Assembly: GCF_024138715.1 (NCBI RefSeq)
Contig: NZ_CP092074.1
Span: 4,960,001-5,024,000, forward strand
DNA: 64,000 bases
Origin: Emticicia sp. 21SJ11W-3
GTDB lineage: Bacteria > Bacteroidota > Bacteroidia > Cytophagales > Spirosomataceae
Reading direction: 5' to 3'
The notes under the pieces are model-generated. The model was not told the DNA's origin, did not search any database, and was given only the letters and a program-made list of their open reading frames with translations. Made by a program: the position numbers and the translations under genes. The first letter of the stretch is position 1, and every line of letters begins with the position of its first letter. Below, piece after piece: positions 8,219 to 16,623 of this stretch.

Positions 8219-8767
8219 ATGAAGATTTTAACCAAAATAGTATTTTGTCTTCTTCTGACGGGAGTTTTTTATTCGTGCAAACGATCTTCCATACCTTCAA
8301 AGGGTTCGGTAATTGGTGAGTACGACGAAGATTTGTCTTCTGTGCGGCTGAAGTATGAAAAAAAGCCTGATTTTGACAGCCGCGACAATAAGACCGTGCG
8401 AGACAACCCCACTACTGCAACTAAAGATGAGATTCCGCTGAATGTTAACAATCAGGTAGATAAGGCTCTTGATGCCATGTCAGACCTGAACAAGAACATC
8501 CGTTATTCGGCAGGGTATCGGATACAGGTATATGTAGGCAACGAGCGCAGAGAAGTAGACGAGGCCAAATCATTTATATATTCGAATTTTCCTGACTTAA
8601 ATACTTATCTTTCATTCAGCCAGCCTACGTATCGGCTTAAAGCAGGTGATTTTCTGAGCCGCATGGAGGCCGAAAAATACTATAACACCATTCGCCAGCG
8701 CTATTCGGCAGCCATGATTGTGCCTGAAAGAATAGATGTACGTAAAAGCATGCAGCAGAACCGATAG
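8219..8767 (+). CDS. SPOR-domain lipoprotein
   Basis: This 182-residue lipoprotein starts at the ATG at 8219 (MKILTKIVFCLLLTGVFYSC). An upstream in-frame start at 8171 would bury the signal peptide, so I reject it. The lipobox FYSC gives lipidation at Cys20. After a low-complexity charged linker, the C-terminal 80 or so residues (YRIQVYVGNERREVDEAKSFI ... YRLKAGDFLSRMEAEKY) match the SPOR fold, a peptidoglycan-binding module that recognises denuded glycan strands. It is likely anchored to the outer-membrane inner leaflet and associated with septal wall. The gap of about 40 bp to fabD is compatible with cotranscription, though the functions differ. Confidence 0.8.
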   Translation: MKILTKIVFCLLLTGVFYSCKRSSIPSKGSVIGEYDEDLSSVRLKYEKKPDFDSRDNKTVRDNPTTATKDEIPLNVNNQVDKALDAMSDLNKNIRYSAGYRIQVYVGNERREVDEAKSFIYSNFPDLNTYLSFSQPTYRLKAGDFLSRMEAEKYYNTIRQRYSAAMIVPERIDVRKSMQQNR

Positions 8768-8807
8768 GCGAGCCTGATTATCTAACAACAAACCATTTTC
8801 ATTATTT

Positions 8808-9701
8808 ATGACAGCTTACGTTTTCCCCGGGCAGGGGGCTCAGTTCAGTGGCATGGGCAAAGACCTGAACGAGAATTTTCCCCAGGCCAAAACGCTTTTT
8901 GACAAAGCCAATGAAATTCTGGGTTTCGATATCACCAAAATTATGTTTGAGGGCACAGATGAAGACCTGAAACAAACAAATGTTACCCAACCTGCTGTCT
9001 TTCTTCACTCGGTAATTCTGGCTTTAAATATTCCCGATTTTAAACCTGATATGGTAGCCGGACACTCGCTGGGTGAGTTCTCGGCACTGGTTGCTGCCGG
9101 AGCCTTGTCTTTTGAAGACGGCCTGAGACTGGTGGCCCAAAGAGCCACGGCCATGCAACGTGCCTGCGAGCTGAACCCCTCAACTATGGCCGCTATTCTG
9201 AACCTGGATGATAAAAAAGTTGAAGATATTTGTGCTGATATATCGGCACGCCGCCCTGAAAACATCGTGGTGGCAGCCAATTATAACTGCCCCGGCCAGC
9301 TGGTTATTTCTGGTAGCATTGAGGGCATCAACATAGCCTGCGAAGAACTGAAAGCTGCCGGAGCCAAAAGAGCACTGGTGCTGCAGGTAGGTGGTGCGTT
9401 CCACTCGCCACTGATGGAACCCGCACGCGAAGAGCTGGCCAAGGCCATTGAAAATACTACTTTCTCAACGCCAAGCTGCCCGATTTACCAGAACGTAAAT
9501 GCCCAACCATCAACCGATATTGAAACTATCAAGGCCAATCTGATTGCACAATTAACGGCACCCGTACGCTGGACACAGTCTGTACAGAATATGGTAGCCG
9601 ATGGCGCCACTAAATTTATTGAATGTGGCCCGGGTAAAGTGTTGCAAGGCCTGGTGAAGAAAATATCACCCGAGGCTGAAACTGCCGGTGCCAGTTTGTA
9701 A
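8808..9701 (+). CDS. fabD: Malonyl-CoA:ACP transacylase
   Basis: This 297-residue protein has the full FabD layout. It opens YVFPGQGAQ, has the nucleophile elbow GHSLGE with Ser87, and GGAFHSPLM with catalytic His199. It moves malonyl groups from CoA to acyl carrier protein, supplying the fatty-acid synthase in the cytoplasm. The length is normal for the family. It lies near a PlsC homologue and an acyl-ACP desaturase, giving a loose lipid-synthesis neighbourhood, but it has its own very strong terminator and is convergent with plsC. No unusual features. Confidence 0.95.
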   Translation: MTAYVFPGQGAQFSGMGKDLNENFPQAKTLFDKANEILGFDITKIMFEGTDEDLKQTNVTQPAVFLHSVILALNIPDFKPDMVAGHSLGEFSALVAAGALSFEDGLRLVAQRATAMQRACELNPSTMAAILNLDDKKVEDICADISARRPENIVVAANYNCPGQLVISGSIEGINIACEELKAAGAKRALVLQVGGAFHSPLMEPAREELAKAIENTTFSTPSCPIYQNVNAQPSTDIETIKANLIAQLTAPVRWTQSVQNMVADGATKFIECGPGKVLQGLVKKISPEAETAGASL

Positions 9702-9719
9702 TAAAACTTAAACCCAATT

Positions 9720-9763
9720 AACGAAGAAGAGACGCAGGCCAAGGCCTGCGTCTCTTCTTCGTT
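9720..9763. terminator. Very long perfect hairpin terminator (fabD / plsC)
   Basis: A 21-bp uninterrupted inverted repeat (9720-9740 and 9743-9763) flanks two bases, AA. One arm begins AACGAAGAAGAGACGC and the other ends GCGTCTCTTCTTCGTT. It is followed by TTTT on the plus strand and lies between convergent genes, so it likely stops transcription from both sides. Confidence 0.85.
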
Positions 9764-9777
9764 TTATACAATTATTT

Positions 9778-10521
9778 TTACTTGCCTGCATTTAAAACCT
9801 GTGCTATGGCTTCTCTGGCTTGCTCGGCAATTTCGGTGGTGGTTTTGCCTTTGGGTTCTATGGCTTTCAGGGCTGTCCATGATAGCTTTGAAAAAGAGGT
9901 GAGCGGAAACATGCCATTGGTAGGGTTGAACCTTCTTGTACCCTGTATGGCTACCGGCACTACCAATGCATTGGGCGCTCTTTTAAGAAGAGCTGATATA
10001 CCGCCTTCGGCAAAGGGCTTCATTTCGTCTGTTCTAGAGCGGGTGCCTTCCGGAAATATAACAGCAGAAAAATTGTTTTCGTGGATATATTTACTCAATT
10101 TCAGAATTTCAGACACCGCCTGCTTGCCATCTTTGCGGTCTATGAGCGCGGCACCGCTTTTTCTGAGGTTATATGATATGCTGGGTATGCCCTTTGCGAG
10201 TTCTATTTTTGAAACAAAAATGGGTTGGTGTTTTCTTAAAAACCAGATAATTGCCGGGATATCAAAAGTACTCTGGTGGTTGGCTATAAAAACAATGGGG
10301 CGGTCGGTTGGATATGCTTCCTGTTGTTCAAAATGCACCGTAGTGCCGGTAATATAATAACTGGTTGTAAGCATCAGATTGAAGAAATCAACCGACTTCT
10401 TGTGCGCCTTTTTGCCGAAAACATTAAAAGCCACAACCTGTACTACATGAAAAATAACTAATAATAGTCCAAAATAGAGCAAATAAATAATACTGAGTAT
10501 GTAATCAAGAACTTTTTTCAT
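9778..10521 (-). CDS. plsC: 1-acyl-sn-glycerol-3-phosphate acyltransferase
   Basis: This 247-residue PlsC-family protein has an N-terminal transmembrane segment (about residues 8-32) and the classical HX4D motif NHQSTFD (His82, Asp87). FPEGTRSR and a later VPVAIQGTRR segment correspond to the glycerol-phosphate-binding motifs. It acylates lysophosphatidic acid to phosphatidic acid at the inner membrane. It is convergent with fabD and divergent from the acyl-ACP desaturase, so its position fits phospholipid synthesis. Of the two PlsC homologues in this window, this is the better candidate for the housekeeping enzyme. Confidence 0.88.
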   Translation of the reverse strand: MKKVLDYILSIIYLLYFGLLLVIFHVVQVVAFNVFGKKAHKKSVDFFNLMLTTSYYITGTTVHFEQQEAYPTDRPIVFIANHQSTFDIPAIIWFLRKHQPIFVSKIELAKGIPSISYNLRKSGAALIDRKDGKQAVSEILKLSKYIHENNFSAVIFPEGTRSRTDEMKPFAEGGISALLKRAPNALVVPVAIQGTRRFNPTNGMFPLTSFSKLSWTALKAIEPKGKTTTEIAEQAREAIAQVLNAGK

Positions 10522-10655
10522 GAAGTTTTTTTTTGTACAAAACTAGTCAGAAAATGGGCTTTTTCATAAATTAAGCCAATATTTTACTGTTTTCAGATAA
10601 AATAAACGTACCTTGCGGCGTTTTATAAAATAAAAGAGCTTTAAAAGACATTATC

Positions 10656-11636
10656 ATGGAATTATCCAATTTAAGACTAGAGGTGATGAAATTTGTAGGA
10701 CAAAAAATTGACTTTTTTGTTGAAGAATTTTTGAAACCCATCGAAACAAATTGGCAACCATCAGACTTTCTCCCAGACGCTACAAAAGAAGATTTTTTTC
10801 AGGAAGTAAAGCTTCTGCAAGAGAACGCCAGAGAATTGCCTTACGACTATATAGCTGTATTAATTGGTGACACCATTACAGAAGAAGCCCTGCCCACGTA
10901 TGAGTCCTGGCTGATTGATGTAGTAGGTGTTGACCAGGTAAACGAACCCAACGGATGGGCCAAATGGGTACGCCACTGGACAGCCGAAGAGAACCGCCAC
11001 GGAGACCTGCTCAATAAGTTTTTGTATTTGTCGGGTCGTGTAAATATGCGTGCAATGGAAACATCAACGCAATTTCTGATTGCCGATGGTTTTGATATTG
11101 GCACCGGCCGTGACCCTTACCGTAACTTTGTGTACACATCGTTTCAGGAGCTGGCCACCAATATTTCGCACCGCCGCACAGCCACCCTGGCCAAGAAATA
11201 TAACAACAACACGTTGTCTAAAATGTGTGGAGTGATTGCCTCTGACGAGATGCGCCATGCCAAAGCTTACAAAACCTTTATCAGCAATATTTTTGAAGTG
11301 GACCCGTCTGAAATGATGCTGGCCTTTGAAGATATGATGAAGAAGAAAATTGTTATGCCTGCCCACTTTTTAAGGGAAACAGGTGTTAAAATCGGCCAGA
11401 CTTTCTCGCATTTTTCAGATGCAGCGCAACGCTTGGGGGTATATACTACCGTAGACTACATTGAGATTATGGAATCTTTGCTTGATGAATGGAAAATTGC
11501 CGGCATAACCAATCTGAATGATGCAGGTGAACGCGCCCGCGATTACCTGATGGCATTACCTGCCAGGTTACGCCGTGTTGCCGAGCGTACGAAAGTACCG
11601 AATCTGGAATACGAATTTAGCTGGATTGCTTCTTAA
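10656..11636 (+). CDS. Acyl-ACP desaturase (stearoyl-ACP desaturase family)
   Basis: This 326-residue soluble di-iron desaturase carries both iron-binding motifs: EENRHG (Glu112, His115) and DEMRHA (Glu198, His201). Family members introduce a cis double bond into an acyl chain bound to acyl carrier protein, using oxygen and reduced ferredoxin. The long helical C-terminus is present, so the protein looks complete. The soluble plant-type desaturase is known in actinobacteria and some Bacteroidota. The neighbourhood (fabD, plsC) supports a role in membrane-lipid unsaturation. The position of the double bond cannot be inferred. Confidence 0.9.
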   Translation: MELSNLRLEVMKFVGQKIDFFVEEFLKPIETNWQPSDFLPDATKEDFFQEVKLLQENARELPYDYIAVLIGDTITEEALPTYESWLIDVVGVDQVNEPNGWAKWVRHWTAEENRHGDLLNKFLYLSGRVNMRAMETSTQFLIADGFDIGTGRDPYRNFVYTSFQELATNISHRRTATLAKKYNNNTLSKMCGVIASDEMRHAKAYKTFISNIFEVDPSEMMLAFEDMMKKKIVMPAHFLRETGVKIGQTFSHFSDAAQRLGVYTTVDYIEIMESLLDEWKIAGITNLNDAGERARDYLMALPARLRRVAERTKVPNLEYEFSWIAS

Positions 11637-11664
11637 AAGCCATTTTGATTGAAATAACCTGATG

Positions 11665-11696
11665 AATCCTGTTCTTTTACATAAAGGAGCAGGATT
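11665..11696. terminator. Terminator after the desaturase gene
   Basis: AATCCTG (11665-11671) pairs with CAGGATT (11690-11696), and the inner TTCTTT/AAAGGAG arms extend the stem with small mismatches. It is followed by a T-rich run on the plus strand. It abuts the stop codon of the convergent minus-strand gene. Confidence 0.65.
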
Positions 11697-12745
11697 TATT
11701 TTTTATCCCCATTGCTATTTGTGCAGAACTTCTCCCATAGCTGCGTGCCTCTGGCTTGTTGCAGGTTTTTTAGTTGCAGCAGGTCTTCGCACATTCTTTT
11801 GGTGTCTTTTTTAATTGCATAAGCGCTGGCTCTGCCATAGTACGCATCTACGTTTAAAGGGTTTTTCTCAAGGCTCCAGGTAAAGTTTCTGATGGCCTCG
11901 TTATAATTTCGTACAGAGAGATTGTATTTTCCTTCAGACAGAAACTCGTTCGACTCCGCCAAATCTGCCTCTGCTGCATCAGGGTCTGCTGATGAATTTT
12001 TCATTGCCTCGCGTTCTGACCAGCCTATATCAAAGCCCATTTTTACTTCTACGTTTACGGGTTTGCCTTCCCAAATGGCGGGTTTCCATTTGCCCTCTGT
12101 TTTTTTAATGGCAGCAATCAGTTTATTATTAAACCTTTCGCTGGTACTTCTCAAAATTTCAATGCCTTTTACCTCGCCTTTACTGGTTATAATAAACCGC
12201 GTATAAAAATCTGCAGCCCTGTACTCCGGGAAATCAAAATTATCTGAAATATAGGCACTGGCCGACATCTCAGCGTCCATAAAGAATGGCTCCAGGTAGT
12301 TGGGTTTCAGCACATAAATGGTATCACCACCACGGGTACGGTACTTTTCGGGCAAATAGCCAATGTTATATAAATGCGCCGGGGTAAAGATAATTTTCAA
12401 AGCATTGGCAGACGAGTCGGCAGTAATTTGCTGCAACACCAGTTTGATGTCGCTCAACTGTTCAATTTTATAGAAAGTATCGCCACCGATAATCAGCGTA
12501 TCATTTTTAATCTTGTAGGACCTGTCGCCGGATCTCCCCTCATAAACCGCCCTTACCGTGCCGTCTGTATTAAAAATATAACGTAACTGTAAATTATTGA
12601 TAGTTTTATCCAAAATAGGGCTGCCATCTTTTAACCGGATATCTTCTTTTATCCAGTCGCCCACTACACTGCTCATTAATTGCTGAGCCAATGCCCCTGT
12701 TGAAACACAAATCAAAAACAACGTCTTAAACATATTCCTATTCAA
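11696..12745 (-). CDS. Secreted protein with TonB C-terminal-like and TPR domains
   Basis: This protein of about 349 residues has a signal peptide (FKTLFLICVSTGALAQ). Residues about 22-100 form a lipocalin-like beta-rich segment (GDWIKEDI, LRYIFNTDGTVRAVY). Residues about 160-240 match a TonB C-terminal domain (FIITSKGEVKGIEILRSTSERFNNKL ... KWKPAIWEGKPV). The last 80 residues contain TPR-like helices (NYNEAIRNFTWSLEKNPLNVDAYYGRAS). There is no transmembrane anchor or proline-rich spacer, so it is not a canonical energy-transducing TonB. Similar secreted TonB-C proteins are frequent in Bacteroidota. An ATG at 12733 is an alternative start. The role is unknown. Confidence 0.7.
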   Translation of the reverse strand: MNRNMFKTLFLICVSTGALAQQLMSSVVGDWIKEDIRLKDGSPILDKTINNLQLRYIFNTDGTVRAVYEGRSGDRSYKIKNDTLIIGGDTFYKIEQLSDIKLVLQQITADSSANALKIIFTPAHLYNIGYLPEKYRTRGGDTIYVLKPNYLEPFFMDAEMSASAYISDNFDFPEYRAADFYTRFIITSKGEVKGIEILRSTSERFNNKLIAAIKKTEGKWKPAIWEGKPVNVEVKMGFDIGWSEREAMKNSSADPDAAEADLAESNEFLSEGKYNLSVRNYNEAIRNFTWSLEKNPLNVDAYYGRASAYAIKKDTKRMCEDLLQLKNLQQARGTQLWEKFCTNSNGDKK

Positions 12746-12820
12746 TATTTGTGTACGAAGTTAATAAAAACCCTCACATTGCCCCATGAGGCATCACATA
12801 TTTTTGAGTGGTTTTGGGTC

Positions 12821-13564
12821 TTACCTGGCCATCAGTTTATCATAAACCGGTTTCAGTTGCGCGTCTCCAAAGCCATAAATACCTTGTTGCTCAGTAAATA
12901 GCCTGAACACGTTATGGAAATCGGTTTCTCCGTTTTCTATAATTTCAGCCAGTACGCGCTCATGTCTGGGCGTTTGTCCTTCCGCCGGAAAACGGTCTAA
13001 ATGCGCCTGAATTACCTGCTTTAAATACGGAAAACAGGCCGATTGACGCTGCGATAATTGAGCAAAAGCCTGTAGGTCATGCCTGCGATATGCCTGCCAA
13101 AGGTCATTCCCCAGTTGAATATCTTCTGGCTCCAGTTTGATGCGGGTTGCAAGGCTTGCCTCCAAATCATCTACCCCGGCATGGCCGAACTCCTGCCAGA
13201 TATCGGCCTCAGCCAGAAAAGTCGGGTACACCACATACGTTTTTCTGTTATTGGGTTGGTTATGAATTAACGAAATAACAAACCACATATTGACCTGACA
13301 AAACAAGTCATACCCAAACCACAGATGGAAAGTGGCATCGTGCGGGGCATTCATTATCTGGTCAAACTCAGAAACCGAATAGGCCTGATATTCATCCAGA
13401 CTAATACCATGACTATCCGCGCGGGTCTGCCAGAAATCGGGCAGGTTATCTCCGGCCAGGCTGCCGTCAATCAGTGCCTCACGGGCAATCATAACATCTC
13501 CCTCTATTGTGGTCTCTTTAAAAATCAAGGCCAGGGAGTCTCCATTCAGAACGTGGTAAATCAT
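12821..13564 (-). CDS. DUF1835-family protein
   Basis: This 247-residue cytoplasmic protein begins MIYHVLNGDSLALIF, which together with the REALIDG segment is the hallmark of DUF1835. The C-terminal part (RHERVLAEIIENG) corresponds to the accompanying DUF3658-like region. No catalytic function is established for the family that I can name. It is the second gene of an apparent two-gene minus-strand operon with the GNAT acetyltransferase, 7 bp downstream of its stop codon. Confidence 0.75.
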   Translation of the reverse strand: MIYHVLNGDSLALIFKETTIEGDVMIAREALIDGSLAGDNLPDFWQTRADSHGISLDEYQAYSVSEFDQIMNAPHDATFHLWFGYDLFCQVNMWFVISLIHNQPNNRKTYVVYPTFLAEADIWQEFGHAGVDDLEASLATRIKLEPEDIQLGNDLWQAYRRHDLQAFAQLSQRQSACFPYLKQVIQAHLDRFPAEGQTPRHERVLAEIIENGETDFHNVFRLFTEQQGIYGFGDAQLKPVYDKLMAR

Positions 13565-13571
13565 TGCTTTT

Positions 13572-14321
13572 TCATTTTTTCACTTCTCCAATCAACATAA
13601 GGCCTACTACTTGCAGGCCGCCTTTCAGTAAAGTTGCCTTCGATGCTTTATTTTCTATATTACAGCGGGCAGCGGGTATTTTACCTGCCGCATGGCACAC
13701 CCGTTTCAGTTCCTGTATCAGATACGCCCCCAGGCCTTGCCGGCGGTGGCTCTCTTTTACTTCCATATACAAATCTGCAAAAGGTTTGTTATAGTGCAAT
13801 AAAAAATCTCCGTTGGCTACCTCTTCTCCGGCTTTCTCAAGCACATAACCGCTGTCGCTTTCTGTTTGTTTGCCGTAAAGGGCTTCAAATGATTGTCTGG
13901 TCTGAAAAGTTACCCCTGCGGGTGCAGGCAGATTGGCATGCGGGCCGTCTTCAAACAAAATAACAGGGGCATGTATATTAACGGCAAACTCATACAGCAT
14001 GGTGGTAAGCAACAGCGCATTGCTTTGGGTTTCTATATATTGAACGCCTGAAGCCGACAATAAGTATGGAAACACCCTGCTTGCCAGATGCTGATACATA
14101 GGCAGCAGATAAAACTCAAAGAGGATGTCGCGGTCAGGTATCTCCTGCCCTTTTACGGCGGCATAGCCAATCATGGTATCGTCAGCATAAAGCAGGTATG
14201 CGTCTGACCAGCGGCGTTCATGTGTAGCATTGTATCTTACCTGCCGGTTTATTTCCTGCAGAAACAAATGGCGATACGGCAGAATCTCCCCCAGCGTTAC
14301 CTTTTCGACTTTGAATGGCAT
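13572..14321 (-). CDS. GNAT-family N-acetyltransferase
   Basis: This 249-residue protein has a C-terminal GNAT domain. Acetyl-CoA binding is shown by SHRRQGLGAYLIQELKRV (the RxxGxG loop), followed by the late beta strand and a helix ending the domain. The N-terminal part (about 1-120) also looks like a degenerate GNAT or CoA-acyltransferase lobe (YLLYADDTMIGYAAVKGQ). The substrate is unknown. It is the first gene of a tight pair with the DUF1835 protein. Upstream (about 14320-14343) is a 7-bp inverted repeat, ATGATAT...ATATCAT, that overlaps the start. Confidence 0.8.
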   Translation of the reverse strand: MPFKVEKVTLGEILPYRHLFLQEINRQVRYNATHERRWSDAYLLYADDTMIGYAAVKGQEIPDRDILFEFYLLPMYQHLASRVFPYLLSASGVQYIETQSNALLLTTMLYEFAVNIHAPVILFEDGPHANLPAPAGVTFQTRQSFEALYGKQTESDSGYVLEKAGEEVANGDFLLHYNKPFADLYMEVKESHRRQGLGAYLIQELKRVCHAAGKIPAARCNIENKASKATLLKGGLQVVGLMLIGEVKK

Positions 14322-14409
14322 GATATAACAGGTTTGGATATCATACTTTTAAATTTTCTTGTAGCAATTTATTGAAAATTTGTGGGATTCTGGAAATTGA
14401 ATTTACTAA

Positions 14410-16623
14410 TCAGGTGTTTTCACTGCTTTGATTTTCATTCAGGTATTTTAATAAATCCTCTCCCCATTTTTTCCAGATTTGAATAGACATCTGGCAAAAA
14501 TGTAATGCTTTGGGTACTTGCTCATGGTAGGGATAGGCATTTACAAAGCCATTATATGATAAGCCTAATGATTTATCTTTTTCAGGTTCACGATATAAAT
14601 AAAAAATTGCAAAGTTATTAAGCGTTTCAGCTAGAGAAATTTGGTAGGCTCCCGGATTTTGTAGTGCTAAATGATGCCTTATTTGAAGAGCTTCCAAATA
14701 CTCCTCTTTGGCCTTCCCTAATTCATTTTTAGCACTATGTAAATTCCCCAGATTATTCAAAGTCATCGCCACATCAGGCTGATAGACTTGTGGATTGGTT
14801 TTAGCTAAGTTTTTATAAATCTCTAAGGCCTCCTGGTATTCCTTCTCAGCGTCTTCTAACTCATTTTTAGCACTATGTAAATTCCCCAGATTATTCAAAG
14901 TCATCGCCACATCAGGCTGATAGACTTGTGGATTGGTTTTAGCTAAGTTTCTCCTTATCTCTAAGGCCTCCTGGTATTCCTTCTCAGCGTCTTCTAACTC
15001 ATTTTTAGCCCTATGTAAAACAGCCAGATTATTCAAAGTAGTAGCCACATCAGGCTGATAGACTTGTGGATTGGTTTTAGCTAAGTTTCTTCTTATCTCT
15101 AAGGCCTCCTGGTATTCATTCTCAGCGTCTTCTAACTCATTTTTAGCACTATGTAAATTCCCCAGATTATTCAAAGTCATCGCCACATCAGGCTGATAGA
15201 CTTGTGGATTGGTTTTAGCTAAGTTTTTATAAATCTCTAAGGCCTCCTGGTATTCCTTCTCAGCGTCTTCTAACTCATTTTTAGCACTATGTAAATTCCC
15301 CAGATTATTCAAAGTCATCGCCACATCAGGCTGATAGACTTGTGGATTGGTTTTAGCTAAGTTTTTATAAATCTCTAAGGCCTCCTGGTATTCCTTCTCA
15401 GCGTCTTCTAACTCATTTTTAGCACTATGTAAATTCCCCAGATTATTCAAAGTCATCGCCACATCAGGCTGATAGACTTGTGGATTGGTTTTAGCTAAGT
15501 TTTTATAAATCTCTAAGGCCTCCTGGTATTCCTTCTCAGCGTCTTCTAACTCATTTTTAGCACTATGTAAATTCCCCAGATTATTCAAAGTCATCGCCAC
15601 ATCAGGCTGATAGACTTGTGGATTGGTTTTAGCTAAGTTTCTCCTTATCTCTAAGGCCTCCTGGTATTCCTTCTCAGCGTCTTCTAACTCATTTTTATCA
15701 CTATGTAAAACAGCCAGATTATTCAAAGTAGTAGCCACATAAGGCTGATAGACTTGTGGATTGGTTTTAGCTAAGTTTCTTCTTATCTCTAAGGCCTCCT
15801 GGTATTCATTCTCAGCGTCTTCTAACTCATTTTTATCACTATGCAAAACAGCCAGATTATTCAAAGTAGTAGCCACATAAGGCTGATAGACTTGTGGATT
15901 GGGTTTAGCTAAGTTTTTATAAATCTCAAGTGCTTCTTTATAAATTTCTATTGCCTCATTAAAAGAATTATTTTCCTGCAAAAAATAGGCATAAGGAAAT
16001 AAATTATCTGTATTCTTATTAGCGCTTATTGATTTTTTGAAGTATTCCTTTGTTAATGCAATTCGATTTGGTAAAGTAAAATCTATAGCGGTTAAACGTG
16101 CTAATAAGAGAAATTCATTAGCGTTATTCAATAATGCTTTTTCATTTTCCTCTACTTCTTTTTCTAATCTATCCTTTTTTTCTAATAAGGTGTTTTGCTC
16201 CTTACTCATGAACTCTTTCTCTGATTCTAAAAAAGCTCTTGCTTCATTTTGCTTTCCATCTAAAAAGTAAGCTCTTGCCTTTTCTAGCCTTTCAGTATTA
16301 ATTGGTATTTTAGTTAAATCATTGGCTAAAGAAATTATTTCTTTTTCAAATAAATCTATCTCTTTTTGAATAACTTCTATCTCTTTATTAATTAAAGAAA
16401 TTGATTCTGCTAAAAAGGGAATAGGTGTTTCTTTATATGCTTTTTGTGTTTTATCTAATTTTTCTAAATTATTCTGTAAGGTTTCTTTTAGCTTATTATA
16501 ATCATCAAACTTGTAAATATTAACAACAATTGTGTTGTTATCACCAACAATAACATTCCCTGTAGCATCGATTGAGCCACCTACATAGTTTTTAATATTT
16601 TCTAATATTTCGCCTTGCTCCAT
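14410..16623 (-). CDS. TPR protein with nine near-identical 46-residue repeats and GDN-motif N-terminus
   Basis: This 737-residue protein has three parts. Residues about 12-34 (VGGSIDATGNVIVGDNNT...) form a short turn-rich beta motif shared with the upstream gene product. Residues about 40-160 are predicted coiled coil or long helices (Glu/Lys/Leu-rich). The rest is tetratricopeptide repeats: one or two divergent copies, then nine tandem 46-residue units (PQVYQPDVAMTLNNLGNLHS type), then a divergent tail. The start ATG overlaps the stop of the preceding gene by one base (TAATG), so translation is probably coupled. The region is visibly richer in A+T than its neighbours. There is no enzymatic domain. 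It is likely a sensor or scaffold, perhaps of a conflict system (inference). Confidence 0.8.
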   Translation of the reverse strand: MEQGEILENIKNYVGGSIDATGNVIVGDNNTIVVNIYKFDDYNKLKETLQNNLEKLDKTQKAYKETPIPFLAESISLINKEIEVIQKEIDLFEKEIISLANDLTKIPINTERLEKARAYFLDGKQNEARAFLESEKEFMSKEQNTLLEKKDRLEKEVEENEKALLNNANEFLLLARLTAIDFTLPNRIALTKEYFKKSISANKNTDNLFPYAYFLQENNSFNEAIEIYKEALEIYKNLAKPNPQVYQPYVATTLNNLAVLHSDKNELEDAENEYQEALEIRRNLAKTNPQVYQPYVATTLNNLAVLHSDKNELEDAEKEYQEALEIRRNLAKTNPQVYQPDVAMTLNNLGNLHSAKNELEDAEKEYQEALEIYKNLAKTNPQVYQPDVAMTLNNLGNLHSAKNELEDAEKEYQEALEIYKNLAKTNPQVYQPDVAMTLNNLGNLHSAKNELEDAEKEYQEALEIYKNLAKTNPQVYQPDVAMTLNNLGNLHSAKNELEDAENEYQEALEIRRNLAKTNPQVYQPDVATTLNNLAVLHRAKNELEDAEKEYQEALEIRRNLAKTNPQVYQPDVAMTLNNLGNLHSAKNELEDAEKEYQEALEIYKNLAKTNPQVYQPDVAMTLNNLGNLHSAKNELGKAKEEYLEALQIRHHLALQNPGAYQISLAETLNNFAIFYLYREPEKDKSLGLSYNGFVNAYPYHEQVPKALHFCQMSIQIWKKWGEDLLKYLNENQSSENT
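14668..15909 (-). repeat. Nine tandem 138-bp repeats encoding TPR units
   Basis: The repeat period is exactly 138 bp. The anchor GATAGACTTGTGG recurs on the plus strand at 14781, 14919, 15057, 15195, 15333, 15471, 15609, 15747 and 15885. Units read from 14781, 15195, 15333 and 15471 look identical over all 138 bases by eye; the others differ at a handful of positions. Every unit keeps the reading frame, so unit gain or loss would lengthen or shorten the protein by 46 residues. Confidence 0.95.

Noticed and set aside
9782-10357. A 191-codon open frame on the plus strand across plsC
   Set aside because: It overlaps a clear PlsC gene on the other strand and has no family features.
14668-15909. 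The regular repeat array as a CRISPR
   Set aside because: The period is 138 bp with no unique spacers, and the repeats read in one open frame as TPR units.
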